64,000 nucleotides of DNA from Trachythela sp. YZ-2020 (taxonomy: Eukaryota > Cnidaria > Anthozoa > Malacalcyonacea > Clavulariidae), in assembly GCA_016169945.1 (NCBI GenBank), contig JADLSH010000231.1, forward strand, positions 1,054,001-1,118,000, written 5' to 3'. The translations under genes were made by a program, and so were the position numbers. This document shows positions 33,203-45,577 of the stretch, piece after piece. Position 1 is the stretch's first letter; the number at the start of each line of letters is the position of its first letter. The notes beneath the pieces were generated by a model. The model saw only the letters and a program-made list of their open reading frames with translations. It did no database searches and was not told the origin of the DNA.

Positions 33203-35817
33203 AAAACAAGGGTAACTCCAAAAATTGATAACATTTTAATATTTATCTACGTTTCGACTATGTTTCAGTCATCATCAGGATAAACTAACTAAATTATATA
33301 TCAAAAGCAGTATTTATATGAAGAAATATGATACATTAGGTTGATTATTAATGAATTAGTTAAATATGACAAGTTCTTTAGAAGCTTTAATGGCCATGAT
33401 TAAGTTCAGGTTTAATATCTTTGAAAGCGACGGATTCTTGAAAAAGCAAAAGGGACCGATGGTTAGATTTATCTATGATTTTAGTATTATGAAAAACATG
33501 TTCAGCCATTATACATCTGGTTTGATTAGACTCTGCGTCATCGTCGAGATTCATTTCTAAAAGAGCTTTAATATGTTCAAACTGTTAATATGTTTAATAT
33601 GTCCATTTACGAAGTGCCTACCATCGCAAAATCCTGAAAGAAGCGATCGATGAACAACACCGTTCTCTTGAATCATTAAATAAATCTTTCAGTGAACAAG
33701 AAATCACTCTACGCAACTGTACAACTTGGCTACAAAATTTGAATCTCAAATACCATGCATAACGAGCAATGGACTGTAAGCTCTCAAGTGTTTCAAAACG
33801 TCACGAACGCAAATTCAACACCCTGCTGCGTGAACACGCAATAAACACGGGAATTAAGAAAAATCCTAATGAAATAATAACTAACCTGACTGACGACAGT
33901 CTGACTAAAGAAGAAACATCCATCCTGAGATTTGGGCTGAAACATAACTTAGCTACAAGACCAAGTGAGACGCAAATTATTGCTACAGCCGAATCAATCT
34001 GGGACCAACTTGAACGACACAATGCTCTTCCACATACCAGAAAATCAAAAATTCCATAAAAGCTTTCGCCTGTAACCTCTTAACCTTTGACGATCGACAA
34101 CTTAATACAGATTACAAACGTATTAAATTACTCAAACAACTTGACTTGAACAAAGGAAATGGTATTGTACTAATCAATAAAGACGACTACAAAGCATGTA
34201 TGACTGATCTTTTTTCTGACACTACTAAATTCAAAAAAGTAACTGAGGACACAACACTAACCCAACTAACAACTCTTCAGAGTTATCTACGTACTATCTA
34301 TAATCGCGACGAAATCACACAAGATGAATATGAAAGCATGAGACCTACTTCAACTAAACCAGCAAGAGCTCACGGATTACCGAAAATACATAAAACGTTT
34401 GATACACTTCCTTCCTTTCGACCTATAATTGATACAACTGGTACTGCTTACCAACCAATTGCTAAGTTTATTACACAATTACTAAATCCTCTGACAACTA
34501 ATGAATTTACAATACGGGATAGCTTTGATGCGGTATATGAGATTAACAACATTCCTCCCAATCTATTTAATGACGGATACAGACTAATATCCCACTCAAC
34601 AAAACTGTCAACATAATATTAAAACGCACTTCTATGATGATAAGCTAATATCGACGAAGTTAACTAAACGAACACTTAAAAAACTAATACTAGACTCATG
34701 TATCAAAACAATCTTTTCACTTAACGGACATCTTTATAAACAAATCGACGGGATTTCTATGGGTTCACCCTTAGGTCCGACTTTAGCTAACAAAATTATG
34801 ACAGAATTTGAACAAGAAATTGTTAAACCTCTCATTAATTCAGGACTAATAAGATTTTACAAACGTTACGTTGACGACACCCTTGTTCTCATGAGACCGT
34901 CTGACATACAATTAATTCTTACTAAGTTTAACTCTTTCCATCCTAATTTACAATTTACTGTTGATGAATTCAGCGACAATGACATCCATTTCCTTGACAT
35001 CCACATCCATCCCTCTGGAACTTCTGTCTATAGAAAGCCCACTCATACTGGTCAATACTCCCACATATCAAGCTTCGCACCCTGGTCAAGAAAAATTGCT
35101 TGGATCCGAGCCCTCGTAAATCGTGCCTACAAAATCTGCAGTAATACCACTCTCTTGAACAATGAGTTAAAACAAATCCAAAATTTCATATCCTGGAATG
35201 GCTTCCCTCGCAAACTAACCTCCAAACTTATTAACCAATTTAAACCATGCAAAATTTGTATCATGCAAAGATAAAACTCCGAAGAAATATCAAAGCTCTG
35301 TTGTCTATGAATTTACTTGCCCTGGATGTAATAGTAGGTACATCGGCAAAACTGACCGCTGCTTATACACCAGAACTAAGGAACATTCACACCATACAAA
35401 ATCTGAAATCCACCAGCACCTCTCCACTTGCGAACAGTTTTAACATATTAAAGCTCTTTTAGAAATGAATCTCGACGATGACGCAGAGTCTAATCAAACC
35501 AGATGTATAATGGCTGAACATGTTTTTCACAATACTAAAATCATAGATAAATCTAACCATTGGTCCCTTTTGCTTTTTCAAGAATCCCCTCGCTATTCAA
35601 AGATATAAACCTGAACTTAAACATGGAATTAAAGCTTCTAAAGAACTTATCATATAAAACTAATTCATTAATAATCAACCTAATGTATCATATTTCTTCA
35701 TATAAATACTGCTTTTGATATATAATCTAGTTAGTTTATCCGGATGATGACTGAAACATAGTCGAAACGTAGATAAATATTAAAATGTTATCAATTTTTG
35801 GAGTTACCCTTGTTTTG
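33203..35817 (+). mobile_element. Penelope-like element 1 with terminal inverted repeats
   Basis: The central plus-strand coding region is bounded by inverted arms 33203-33590 and 35437-35817 sharing GTAACTCCAAAAATTGATAA and GTTTCGACTATGTTTCAGTC. The left arm is an inverted copy of the element's own 3' coding end and untranslated region. Partial inverted or tandem copies of their own ends are usual for Penelope-like elements, which do not transpose through LTRs. Confidence 0.85.
33612..35620 (+). pseudogene. PLE 1 reverse transcriptase plus GIY-YIG endonuclease, disrupted
   Basis: In order: an N-terminal region (HERKFNTLLREHAIN, ILRFGLKHNLATRPS, 33769-34059), RT fingers (HGLPKIHKTFDTLPSFRPII, 34146-34616), RT palm with MGSPLGPTLANKIM and the catalytic YKRYVDDTLVLM (34759-35274), thumb (VYRKPTHTGQYSH), and an endonuclease with Cys pair and RYIGKTDRCLYTRTKEH (about 35290-35400). 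Breaks: an in-frame stop near 33760, frame changes between 34059 and 34146 and near 34600, and a frame change before the endonuclease. All catalytic motifs are still readable, so this is the better-preserved of the two full PLE copies. Confidence 0.85.
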
Positions 35818-35921
35818 TATTTTATTAAAATACTCAGTGGCTCTAAGAATACTCCAGATTGTTTACGGAAGAAATATTAATTATCCGAACATAGTCCGAA
35901 GTCCGAACACGCATCACGGCG

Positions 35922-36305
35922 ATGGCATTTTCTAAACTAGCCGGCGGCGACGACGAGGAATTCATGGTTTTCCTGATGTTCTTCTTCAAGGCTCAAGCTG
36001 CGAATTGCAAGAAATATTATCTTTTTATCAAGGTAAGATGAAGTGTAAACTTATTTTTTAATGCTTTCAAGCAAACAATGACTTTTGTTCCACGATCGTC
36101 ATACTTTTTAAGGGGATTCATTCCTGCTTTCTTTTTTTAGGTGCATACTTTTTGGAGCAAATATTGTGTTCGCGCTGATCGGTTTGATCAGACTTTTATA
36201 TCGTGTGTTTACACGTATTCAAACTATATTCAAACTATATTCAAACTAGGGTACCTGCAAGGTAGGGAATGCTGCGGGGACTGTTATTATTCTTTAGCTT
36301 CTTGA
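35922..36305 (+). CDS. Two-exon gene of unknown function, copy 1 (91 codons)
   Basis: Exon 1, 35922-36032, runs from ATG (context CACGGCGATGGCA) through MAFSKLAGGDDEEF and a hydrophobic MVFLMFFFKAQA to a GTAAGA donor. Exon 2, 36141-36305, follows a strong acceptor (TTTCTTTTTTTAG), is phase 0 and ends in TGA. It includes WSKYCVRADRFDQTFISCVY and GRECCGDCYY. Copy 2 at 48052-48437 has identical exon lengths, splice sites and stop with few substitutions. I do not recognise the family. The acidic start followed by a hydrophobic stretch is faintly like the N-terminus of HARBI1-type nucleases, which is a guess. The start lies about 105 bp past the 3' end of PLE 1. Confidence 0.5.
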
Positions 36306-37530
36306 AATAAACATGCAAACAAATATGCAACACAAATTATATTCAGTAGACGGTAATTATTGGCACAGACCCAGTGGCTTGCGCGCTGTCAGTAGATGCA
36401 TACCCTAGCATAGTTTGCAGGATGAGACAAGCTAAATATATCACGAAACATGAAAGACATCAAATTTTGTAACATCTATTTCAAAATATCAACATTTTCC
36501 ATGTATTGTTCTTCCACATGGAATTCCCGCATGAAACCCATGTTTACTGCGATGAGTAATTTGACACTACCACGCAAGGAAATTTGCATATTTTTGTAGT
36601 GTATAAAAGCGTTAAAATGTATACATGTGCCCAAAATAATTTTGCATTTGGAAAGCTATAAAACGAAAACGTTGTTCCATCATTCTGTTCTTACTTTGCC
36701 AGATTTACGAGTCACCTACATGTAAAGCACAACTCATTTCAACTCATTGCCATTCGAATATTTGTCTTTAATAGTGCGCGCAGAACTGAGACCCTGTCTG
36801 TTCTGACATAATATGCATGCTTTATATATTTGATTTAATTGATTTAATTGGTTTGTCACAAATTAACTCATTTTACAATACTATAAGAAATGAACTAAAA
36901 CAACGATTAATATGAATATGAACAATAAATATGAACTAAAACAACGATTAGGTTAACGAACGTACATAATTGTGACAGGAGAAAGGAACAGGACTTTCGT
37001 CCCAATTGATACAATATGTCCTTGCGAATACGACCATACCGGCATACCTTATTTCATTCGCTTAATGACACTGATAGTAACGTAAATTACTTCCCATACT
37101 AAAAAATAATAGGATTCTTCTCTACTTATATTTGAATTTTTAGCCTTTCTATTTCGCGCAAGTGTATATATTTCGAAGATCACGCTACAGAATTTGTACG
37201 AAATATGCACATTTGCTTACGTGGCAGACTGGCAGTGTTATATTACTGGGAAAAATTGGTGTACTGGCCAGCACCAACTGTGCATGACCACAATTCCATG
37301 CTCTTGATGTTTTGAGATAAAAATCCCCTATATACACAAATTAGATCTGCTCGCTTGTGTCTGCTGGCTGTGAATCAGACGAAGGCATAATTGTTGTGTC
37401 TGTTGGCTGTGAACAAACAGAAAGTTACAACCGTACAAAATACTGAAAGAAACGCTGTGCTTGTGAAAAATATTGAAACACAGTTTAAGACAATCTTGTG
37501 GAGTTGTGGTGACTGTAGAGTGCTGTATAA
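36306..37530. other. Non-coding between the 91-codon gene and the 2A remnant
   Basis: No supported gene. Compared with unit 2 (48438-49710), this copy lacks a G/C-rich insertion after CAGTAGACGGTAAT (36342-36355). Otherwise collinear. Confidence 0.6.
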
Positions 37531-37920
37531 ATGGGTGTAGCAATTGAGCAATATCGTGCCCGAATAGGAGCACATAATAATGTAAGAATAAAAAAGTATT
37601 CAACCCATGTTATTTCAGCTGGTTATAAACATCATTGTATTAATAATATTGGTGCAAGTATTTCACTTGTGTATACTTTATTTGCCAACACAAAAATTGG
37701 CAGAACATATTTCACGTTTTAGTCAAGCTATAGTGTCATTTACTCAAATGTCATGCTACATTGTGTATGTTCCACTGTTGTTGAGAATGGCAAATGATGT
37801 TCAGTGAGGAAAATCCTGGACCCACAGTATATGATGTGGTTGACCCAAGTGAAACAGTCTCTGCTGACTTTAACCAGGACGATACGAAATTTCGACAAAA
37901 TGCTGGTAAATAATGTGTAG
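37531..37920 (+). pseudogene. MGVxIEQYRARIG leader, 2A-like motif and protease-like domain, copy 1
   Basis: The frame at 37531 begins MGVAIEQYRARIGAHNN, a leader I associate with cnidarian proteins that carry an N-terminal 2A-like sequence. After a frame change, a hydrophobic stretch (LVINIIVLIILVQVF, from 37607) leads to LLLRMANDV (37773-37801). A 4-base segment then shifts frame and 37806-37823 encode EENPGP, so the 2A-type D-V-E-x-N-P-G-P motif is present but split. Downstream in that frame: SADFNQDDTKFRQNAGK, matching the pattern before the GKQC Cys of the fragment at 17934-18224. It stops at TAA near 37912. In working 2A sequences the ribosome skips the Gly-Pro bond. Copy 2 at 49711 has lost the 2A part. 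Confidence 0.65.
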
Positions 37921-38269
37921 CCATGTCTTTGACTTCAATAGTATATAGTCATATAACAAATGTGAATGCATGGGATTTATCATTATTGAATGACATATTG
38001 TGGTGGAAAACTCATAATAACTAGGCAACATTTCACTTGCGATAGTAACTTCTAGTTCATAACACATGTATGAAGTATGCAGATCGGTGAGTATGGCAGA
38101 TGCCTTGAATTGCTCTGATTGGCTGATTGGCTGATATGGCTGATGTATCCACATTACAGTAAATTTCACAATTGATGTAATTTCACTTTTGAACGCATGA
38201 TTTAAAATTAACAATTGGTAAATTAATAAACATCTCACGTTTCACTAAAGCTATTCTGACTCATAGTTT

Positions 38270-38975
38270 TACAACATCTGAACGTTTTCCTTAAGTCGTG
38301 ATTCACTCCACTTCCGAGCTGGTGCTCAACCTCGTGAATGCCCTCGACTTCGAAGTCGAGAGTCAGTCGAACTCGCGCACCACCTAGTCTGCCAAACGCG
38401 CACCTAGTCTACCCTAGTACCTGGAGACGAGGTTGGAGGAACATCCATATAGTGAGACCCACAAGCGCAGAAGCCCGGCTATCTTTAAAACAGCTAGGGA
38501 ACGGAGAATGGGGAATAGGGATGGGGAATGGGGATTAATGGCGATTAACACCTTAGTCCACCCATACTTACCCGTTTGGATGGTTAGGTGCAAGCTCCAT
38601 TGGACTCAGGTTGAGATCCATACGGCATCTTGAGCTGAACGCCAACCCCCCGGAAGAAATAACACATTCACACCAATTAGTATAATTGGTGGAAATAGAA
38701 CAAAACGCCGGAACGATGGAGGAAAAAAATTAACCGTAACGCTGTGGTTAGATCGTTAATGCCGCGATTACGTAAACATGCCACTTGCTACACCCCTCGG
38801 TCACGTGATACACTGACGTAACGACACAGGTTCCCTAGCTGTTAACCTTGGTTATTGCATAACCTCATTTAACACCTTAGTCCACCCATACTTACCCGTT
38901 TGGATGGTTAGGTGCAAGCTCCATTGACCGAGGGGTGGACTGGAACGAGTACTGTTACTTGGAACGGCGAAGGTA
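38270..38975. repeat. End block of unit 1 with 56-bp direct repeats
   Basis: AACACCTTAGTCCACCCATA and the following ~36 bp occur at 38548 and again at 38871. Between them lie a G-rich imperfect repeat (GGGGAATAGGGATGGGGAAT) and unique sequence. Same block at 50270-51325; a partial copy is at 58172-58840. The CATCTGAACGTTTTCC at 38277 is an empty site for the 57965-58166 MITE. Confidence 0.7.
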
Positions 38976-39995
38976 GCGCAAAATCCATTCATGCTATTGC
39001 TTAGAGATTAGACTATGTAGTATAGATTTTCTCGCCCGTTTTAGTGGTAGAAAGCATCATAGCAGCGCAAGCCTATAAAATCCGGAATTTTAAGGTACAA
39101 TTCTGGGTGTTTGCATCTGTCAGACTATATAATTACAGTGCGTGCTTTAGCCGATATCTATATTCAGAAACAATTTGCGCAAAATCCATTGATGCTATTG
39201 CTTAGAAATTAGACTATATTGTATAGATTTTATAAAAGCTAACACAAAATCCCTGGATATATTGCAGGGATTTTGATATCCCAAAAATCCTCGTACGCTT
39301 TTTTCAGAGTAATACACTCCTCGGATCAAACATGGGAAAACTCTCATCAACTCTCATCAAAATTTGAACCAGCTCAAAGCATAGTCAACTATGCTCAAAC
39401 TCTCATCGACTCTCATCCTCGTTTGATCAGGGCTTAAAGATCCTCATAATACGTTGACATTGCCTAAAAATGTGAAATTATATAATGTTGGCTGTCCCAG
39501 CACCCAGAATAAATGAGTAAATCAGTTTAGACAAGGTACAAGGAACTTTACTTTTAGAGTTATTATTTTGTGATGTATTTTTATACCGTACTAATATATC
39601 ATTAATTGCTTGTCTAAATGACGTCCAATACCTCCACATAATATATTTATTTGGTGAATTTGTACTGAATTTTTCTAGTGAATATGTACTAGTTTAGCCA
39701 TAAGGCATTTAAATTTTGATATTTAAAGTATAACCGTAATATACATTTTTCAAAATAAAACGAGAACAATCTGCACTCCGCATGAAAACTGAGATAACTG
39801 TGTACAATATAGGTGAAATATATACTGCCATACTCATATATTTCGAAATCACTATTCAGCGTAGTTGAGCATGTTTACTTTTTACTGCATTGACATACAC
39901 ATTAGTAGCAGCAACAACAAGTCGACTATAGCATATATACCGGCGATATAGAATAGATACAAAAATAATCAAACGTTCAAAAGTTCAGACATTAA

Positions 39996-40225
39996 TAGAG
40001 AGCTTTAGATTTAACTACGAGTAAGAGTACGACTACGACGAGATTTTTCCGTTAGAAATTAGCTACTACAAACTTGTTACCGACCTCTTTTTGTCACAGA
40101 ACATCTTTATAACAACAGTTAATTTAAGCCAAAGCGAGTACAACTATGTGTTTGCAGTAGTAGACGTTAAGCAGAAAAATTTCGTAGTCGTACTCGTACT
40201 CGTATGGGCAATCTAAAGCTCCCTA
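39996..40225. mobile_element. piggyBac-type MITE, unit 2 copy
   Basis: Same element and TTAA flanks as 30825-31047, in the orthologous position of unit 2. Confidence 0.75.
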
Positions 40226-40487
40226 TTAAAACCGCCAGCTACGCAGGCTATTGTCTTATTTAACCTCCGCAGCGAATTGTAGAATAGATTGAATGATGAT
40301 GTATTATAAACGTCAATCAAACTTGTTACATATTAACTTATTGCTATATACAAATACTACATTACTCCACCTTTTATTTTGAACGGAATGTCAATCACCT
40401 AGCTAAATGTCTTTTCGTAGCGTTCTAACTTAAATCAATATCAATGTTTATATAATTTAAAAGTGTGTACTTTCACTATTCATAGGA

Positions 40488-43150
40488 TCAAGTCTCATCC
40501 TGATATCGTGTTACTGGTTTTCTAGTTCTTGTTGATCTTCGTAAACTTGTTTCAGACTTTAATGGTTGCTCTGTTCCCGATTGTCTCATAGGTCTCATTT
40601 CTTCACATTCATCTTCGCTTTCGTCAACTCGTGCTTTCTTAAAGTATGATACGTTTCTAGACGTCACCGTCTTACGGTCTCTTTCAGCTGTTATGGTATT
40701 GTACTTGCGTTGTACTACCGTATAATGTTCTGTGTCAAATTTTGATGTTAATTTATTGTTTTCTTCTGCTTGCAAATGACAGTATCGCCTTTTTTTATCT
40801 CTGATTCCTTTGTTTTTTTATTCCTGTCATAATACTCTTTATTCTCTTCCTTCTTCTTCTCCAAGTTTGTTTTTGCCATCTGGTGTTTGTTAACGACTTT
40901 CTTTCTCGCTAATTCTGGTAAATATCCATGTATTTGTCTGTTAAAAAGTAGTTCGCATGGAGCCACTTTTGTGGTTTGATGAGGAGTTGAACGGTATTGA
41001 AGTAGGAATCTTTGCAATTCCTGCCTCCAATTCTTTCCTTCAATTTCTGCTGTTTTCAGTAGCTTTCCAATTGGTTTCATAAATCTTTCTACCACCGCAT
41101 TACCTTGTGGCCACAGTGGTGTAATAGTTTTCCATTCAACGCCGAGGGTTTTAGTATATCTTTCAAATTCTTTCCCATTGAATGGGGGTCCATTGTCCGT
41201 CAGTTATCTTTGATGGTATTCCATATCTAGCAAAAATTGTATCCAGCTTTGGTATGCATGATTTTGCGTCGGTTGAATTAACGATTTCGACCTCTGGGAA
41301 TTTTGAGTAGGTGTCAATAACCACTAGCAGGTATTGACCAGTTCGGGGTTTTGGTCAATAGAAGTTAATTGCTACACTGGTCCATGGTTTGTCTTCGGTC
41401 GGGGTTATTTTCATTGGTTCCGGGTTATAACTGTGCCTTACTGATTGGCAAGCAATGCATTTATCTACCATCTCTTTCACTGGTTTTTCCATATTCGGAT
41501 ACCAGATATTTTCCCGTAGCAAACTTTTGGTTTTCTCTATTCCCTGATGCCCAATATAACCAAATTGTGTTACCCTTTCTTGTAGTGTTTTTGGGATCAC
41601 TATTCTTGTGTTCTTCAACAATATATCTTCTGATGCATTGTAAGTAAGTTCATCAGCGCAAAGTCTAAATGGTTTAAGATCCTTGTCATTCTGATCCCGT
41701 TTTCCCTCTTTCAGACATTCCTTCACTTTACATAATACTGGATCATTACGGGTCGCTTCTTTAATCTCGTCAAGTCTCATTGACTTTGGAACTGAACAGT
41801 TAGTGACATAGTTTACGTATTCGTCAGCTGATGTACTAGCTATTTGCTCTCTCTCTATAACAACTGGGTGTCTGCTTAAGTAATCCGCTTCATTCAGTGA
41901 GCCTTTTCGGTATATTACTTTGAAATTAAATGGTTGTAATCGCATCATCCACCGCCCAATGCGGGCGGGTGGTCTGGATCTCGGATTATTAAATATTGAT
42001 TCTAATGCTTTATGATCAGTTATCACATCAAATTCTGATCCAATCAAGAACATTCGGAAATGTTCAAGTCCCCATACTAAACTCAGTCCTTCGATGTCTG
42101 TTTGAGAGTATCGTTTCTCTACTGGGCTAAGGGCTCTACTTGCATACGAAAGAATTTTGTACTGCTGGCTGTGCTGTTCTTTCTGGGCTAGTATGGCACA
42201 AATTCCATAAGGGGATCCGTCTACTATTACTAAGCTTCGTTTCTTTGTATCGAAGAATGCCATTACTGGTGAACTTGTTATTCTCTTTTTTAGTTGTTCG
42301 AATGCTTTCTGATGTCTATGTTCCCATTTAAACACAGTGCCAGTTCTTTGTCAGTTCTCTAAGCGGTGTTGTATATAATAGTTGCATAATCTGGAATATA
42401 CTCATGGCATGTGTTTGCAATTCCAAGAAAACTCCTAACTTCCGCTGCCGTTTTAGGAGCTGGTACTTTAACCATGTTTGCGATTCTCTCCGGATCGGGT
42501 TTGGTTCCTTCTGCTGTAAAATTTAATCCGAAGAACGTAATTTCTTCTTGTAGAAATTCGCATTTTTCTCCTTTGACTTTCAAATTTAGCTCTGCCAGAC
42601 GCTTTAGACAGTTCTCTAGTGCTTCATCATGTAACTTTCGAGTTTTGCCATGAATAATAATGTCATCCATTAGGTTTTTAACTCCTTTGATATCACCAAG
42701 GTTTTGCTTTAGAATCTTGTAAAGTTGGTATTGTATGTTGTTCTCTTTCGATTGCCTGGTTTGCTCCTCTCATGTCCACGCATAGTCTAATACCTCCATC
42801 TTTCTTTGGAGTAGCGACTATTGGAGATATCCATGGAGTTGGTTGATTTGCGACTTTCTCAATAATATCTTGCTCTTCTAATTTCTTTAGTTCTTTCGAA
42901 ATGTCTTTTCTCGTATGATATGGTACCCGTCATATCAGCTGAGTTGTTGAGCTGTTTTAGCACTCAAGATTGGTTCAAGTGTTGCTTACAATCGTTCTTT
43001 TAATGGCAGGGGTGTTTGAAATCCGTATGCGTAAATTTTAGTTGAACTTTTCCGTAACGAAACCTTCTTCTTTAATTTCTCGAATGTCGTAGAATCTATA
43101 ATATCGACAGTCGCGCCAGTATCAACTAAAAATAAAACGTCCTGTCCATT
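40488..43150 (-). pseudogene. pol: Pol region of Gypsy copy 1 (PR, RT, RNase H, integrase), broken
   Basis: Domain order on the minus strand: aspartic protease with LVDTGATVDI (about 43118-43090); RT with WISPIVATPKKDGG-type start, a large internal deletion, then LMDDIIIHGKTR (about 42670) and FFGLNFTAEGT; RNase H with VIVDGSPYGICAILAQKE and the QTDIEGLSLVWGLEHFRMFL block (42335-41800); integrase zinc finger (GHQGIEKTKSLL ... CIACQ, about 41520-41440); core with VVIDTYSKFPEV, a frameshift at the second Asp, then VVERFMKPIGK (41095); and a basic C-terminal region to 40488. Lesions: RT palm deletion, frameshifts near 42340, 41205 and 40780, and a stop near 41355. The RT deletion and 41205 shift are shared with copy 2. 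Confidence 0.85.
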
Positions 43151-43939
43151 TATTTTAACGGTCGTATGTGTTTTCTCAGCACATACGGTGTAAACATAAT
43201 CGTCATCCTATCTTTCAGTATTTGATTCGGTCTGCGATACTTCGACGGTTTCGGCTTGTTGTTTTCCTCGATTATTCTCGTCACGTCGTGGACGGCGTTT
43301 GTCTGGCGAAGTAAAACCTTTCGTTTGTGATCTCTCTTGTTTTGCTTCGCTTCGGTTGTCGTAGTCGTAGTCGTTGCATTTATATTTGCCTTGGTTTTGA
43401 ATTGTTCTTCGATTCCCTCGGCTTGGGCTGAACTAGTTTCGTATTTTCGTCCATCGATTAGCATATTTGCCAAACTATATTTTGGATCTTGTAGTGCTCT
43501 CTTTCTTAATCTTGATGAAGTGCCATTCGTAACAATCTGCATCTTAATTTCGAACTCTGTGCTTGCAAATTCGCATTTTTTTGCCAAGCCTCGTAGACGC
43601 GTATGAAATTCGCGATCGATCCTCTTTGCCTTGCGACGCTTGTCTAAAAACATAGGTTTGATATATCACGTTTTTCTCGGGTTCAAAATACTCCGTTAAC
43701 ACTTTAACTGCTGACTTGTAATCTTTTGTTTCGCCTTCTTCTAAAGTTTTAAAGATTTCGTATACTTCGGGCCCCGCTTGGTACAATAATAAAGCTCGTT
43801 GTCTCGCGTCTTCTTTTATGTCCGCCGCCAGTAAATATGTGTTAAATCTCTCTCGCCATCGAGTCCATCTCGCACTCGTACTTGTAGGATCACTACGTGG
43901 TTCAAAAGCAGGAATAGGTTGTATATTTTGCGCCGCCAT
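43150..43939 (-). pseudogene. gag: Gag region of Gypsy copy 1, frameshifted, zinc knuckle deleted
   Basis: From Met at 43939, MAAQNIQPIPAFEPRSDPTS and the following ~110 residues resemble the gag N-terminus of K02A2.6-like (Mag/Cigr-type) Gypsy elements. The frame shifts near 43640 and continues in another frame to 43150. Compared with copy 2, about 135 bp are missing near 43357, removing both Cys clusters of the nucleocapsid. Gag would assemble particles and bind RNA; this copy can do neither intact. Confidence 0.8.
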
Positions 43940-44081
43940 TTTAGTTTTCGCTTATATTTTCACGCTGCCTAATTTTTACATCCTCGTCGCCATTGTAGAA
44001 TAGATTGAATGAGATGTATTATAAACGTCAATCAAACTTGTTACATATTAACTTATTGCTATATACAAATACTACACGAAT

Positions 44082-45577
44082 GCACATGTTTTTGTAGTCA
44101 TAGATGAAGCATAAGGGCTAGTGAAATAAGAAAATTCAGGCAGAGATGCCTCAAATGTTTTCTTTCATCATAATATGTCTGAACACTATAAGATGTAGAT
44201 TTCATTCCGGTGCATTATATTTCAAAACAAACTTTGCCTTTGGGATAAGTTTCACTGAGCATGTGCAGAGCGAGCACCTATCCCCCCCCCCCCCATATTC
44301 ATAAAAGTAAAAAATTACATGCATGGTATCATGTAGCCTGAGACAGACAAATAACGAAAAATCATGTTAACATATTGAATTTACGTTTACAAAGCAAATT
44401 ATTAAAGGGTAAAGGAGAACGAGGAAAATGTCGGGACTAGAAAATAGTGTACTTTACACATTGGTATCCAGTCAATCTCACACTAACACAGTTGGCAATA
44501 TATAGATGAATGCAAATGCTATACTAACAATAGTTACCCATCAGAATGCCTGCGCATATTTTTAAAGCCTTAACTGCATGCCTGAACGATTCCTGGGAGT
44601 CTGGCAAATTTCTGTAATCTTATGGTGGCGATACGCAAATATATTCAATCCGTCATACTTGGCTTAAATAATACAAATTGAAGGCTCAACATCGTGCCAC
44701 CAGTCAGGGTTTATATATCGTTCTTTCAAGCCAACTTCATCAAATAAACCTATATTTCCAAGGCAAATGCGCCAATTTCTTCAATACTTTCAACCCGGCA
44801 TACTTAACTTTGAATAAATATACACAAGGGCTGGCTACGCTGCTGAACACAACTCGCTAAGGATATTCGTTCCGCTTTATAACCCGCTTGAAATACGCTT
44901 AATTGGCGTTTTAAAATCCAACCTTATCAAATATTTTTCCCTAACTTGCGAAACGCCAATTTCCTCAATCTTATCACGGTGCAGTGATTTTACCGCACCC
45001 TCATGTGTTCGTATTCACCATATGTATACACGCTACAGGCAAGTACGTGAGGTGTATCGGCGCGCTATTGCCGACACCGCAACTTAGCCTTGCAGCAGGC
45101 AAAAGCGCACACAAACAGTCAGAAGTAAGTTTAGTTTATTGATTAACAGGCTTATAAGTTGAATACGGCAATATTTTCCCCAGTCGCAAAATAATTTCAT
45201 ATTTGTCAGACGTGTGAGATTGGGCAGTCACTCCAGTCAGTGATAAAAATTAACATATCGAAAGTACTTACGATTGTGCGTTTATGGTACACCAACCCTT
45301 CTAGTTGCAATCCATATCAAAACTGTATCTGAAGTTTATTTTTGTTGCGAAGAAGGCCAACTGAGAGTTCTGAATCACAAAATATTTCACGCTTCGCCAA
45401 TTATTGCTTCCGAGCGTAGCGAGGCAGCACACTAATCTTGACATAACTCGTGCCAGTTCCCTCCCGAACTATGTATAGCGTTATGAAAAATTTTGGATGT
45501 CAGATTTTGACAAACAATGGAATGATGACGTTTTGTGACGTATTACGCTTACTCTGAAGTTTAAAGTTACATACTCC
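44082..45577. other. Unit 2 body, non-coding
   Basis: Collinear with 31119-33202 of unit 1 but carries ~130 bp not in unit 1 (around 44150-44280) and a poly-C run at 44283; it lacks the nested MITE pair of unit 1. No gene. Confidence 0.6.

Larger units (their letters stand above)
29852..38975 (+). repeat. Segmental tandem array, unit 1 (no Gypsy insertion)
   Basis: First of about three tandem units sharing long collinear blocks with 38976-51325 and 51326-58840. It contains a piggyBac-type MITE, a nested pair of MITEs (32446-32971), a PLE, the 91-codon two-exon gene and the 2A/protease-like remnant. At 31112 it has the uninterrupted target CAGCGAATGCACATG where units 2 and 3 carry the Gypsy element. 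Identity by eye is in the mid-90s percent with indels. Confidence 0.9.
40278..44076 (-). mobile_element. Gypsy-type LTR retroelement, copy 1, TSD CGAAT
   Basis: A 3799-bp minus-strand element. LTRs are 40278-40361 (84 bp) and 43994-44076 (83 bp), starting TGTAGAATAG and ending AATACTACA, with canonical TG..CA ends. The 5-bp duplication CGAAT flanks both sides (40273-40277, 44077-44081), and unit 1 has the empty site. On the minus strand a TGGCGACGAGGAT primer-binding-like sequence follows the 5' LTR, and a purine-rich tract (AAAATAAAAGGTGGAG) precedes the 3' LTR. LTRs under 100 bp are unusually short for this superfamily. Coding regions are broken in several places; there is no envelope gene. 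Confidence 0.92.
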
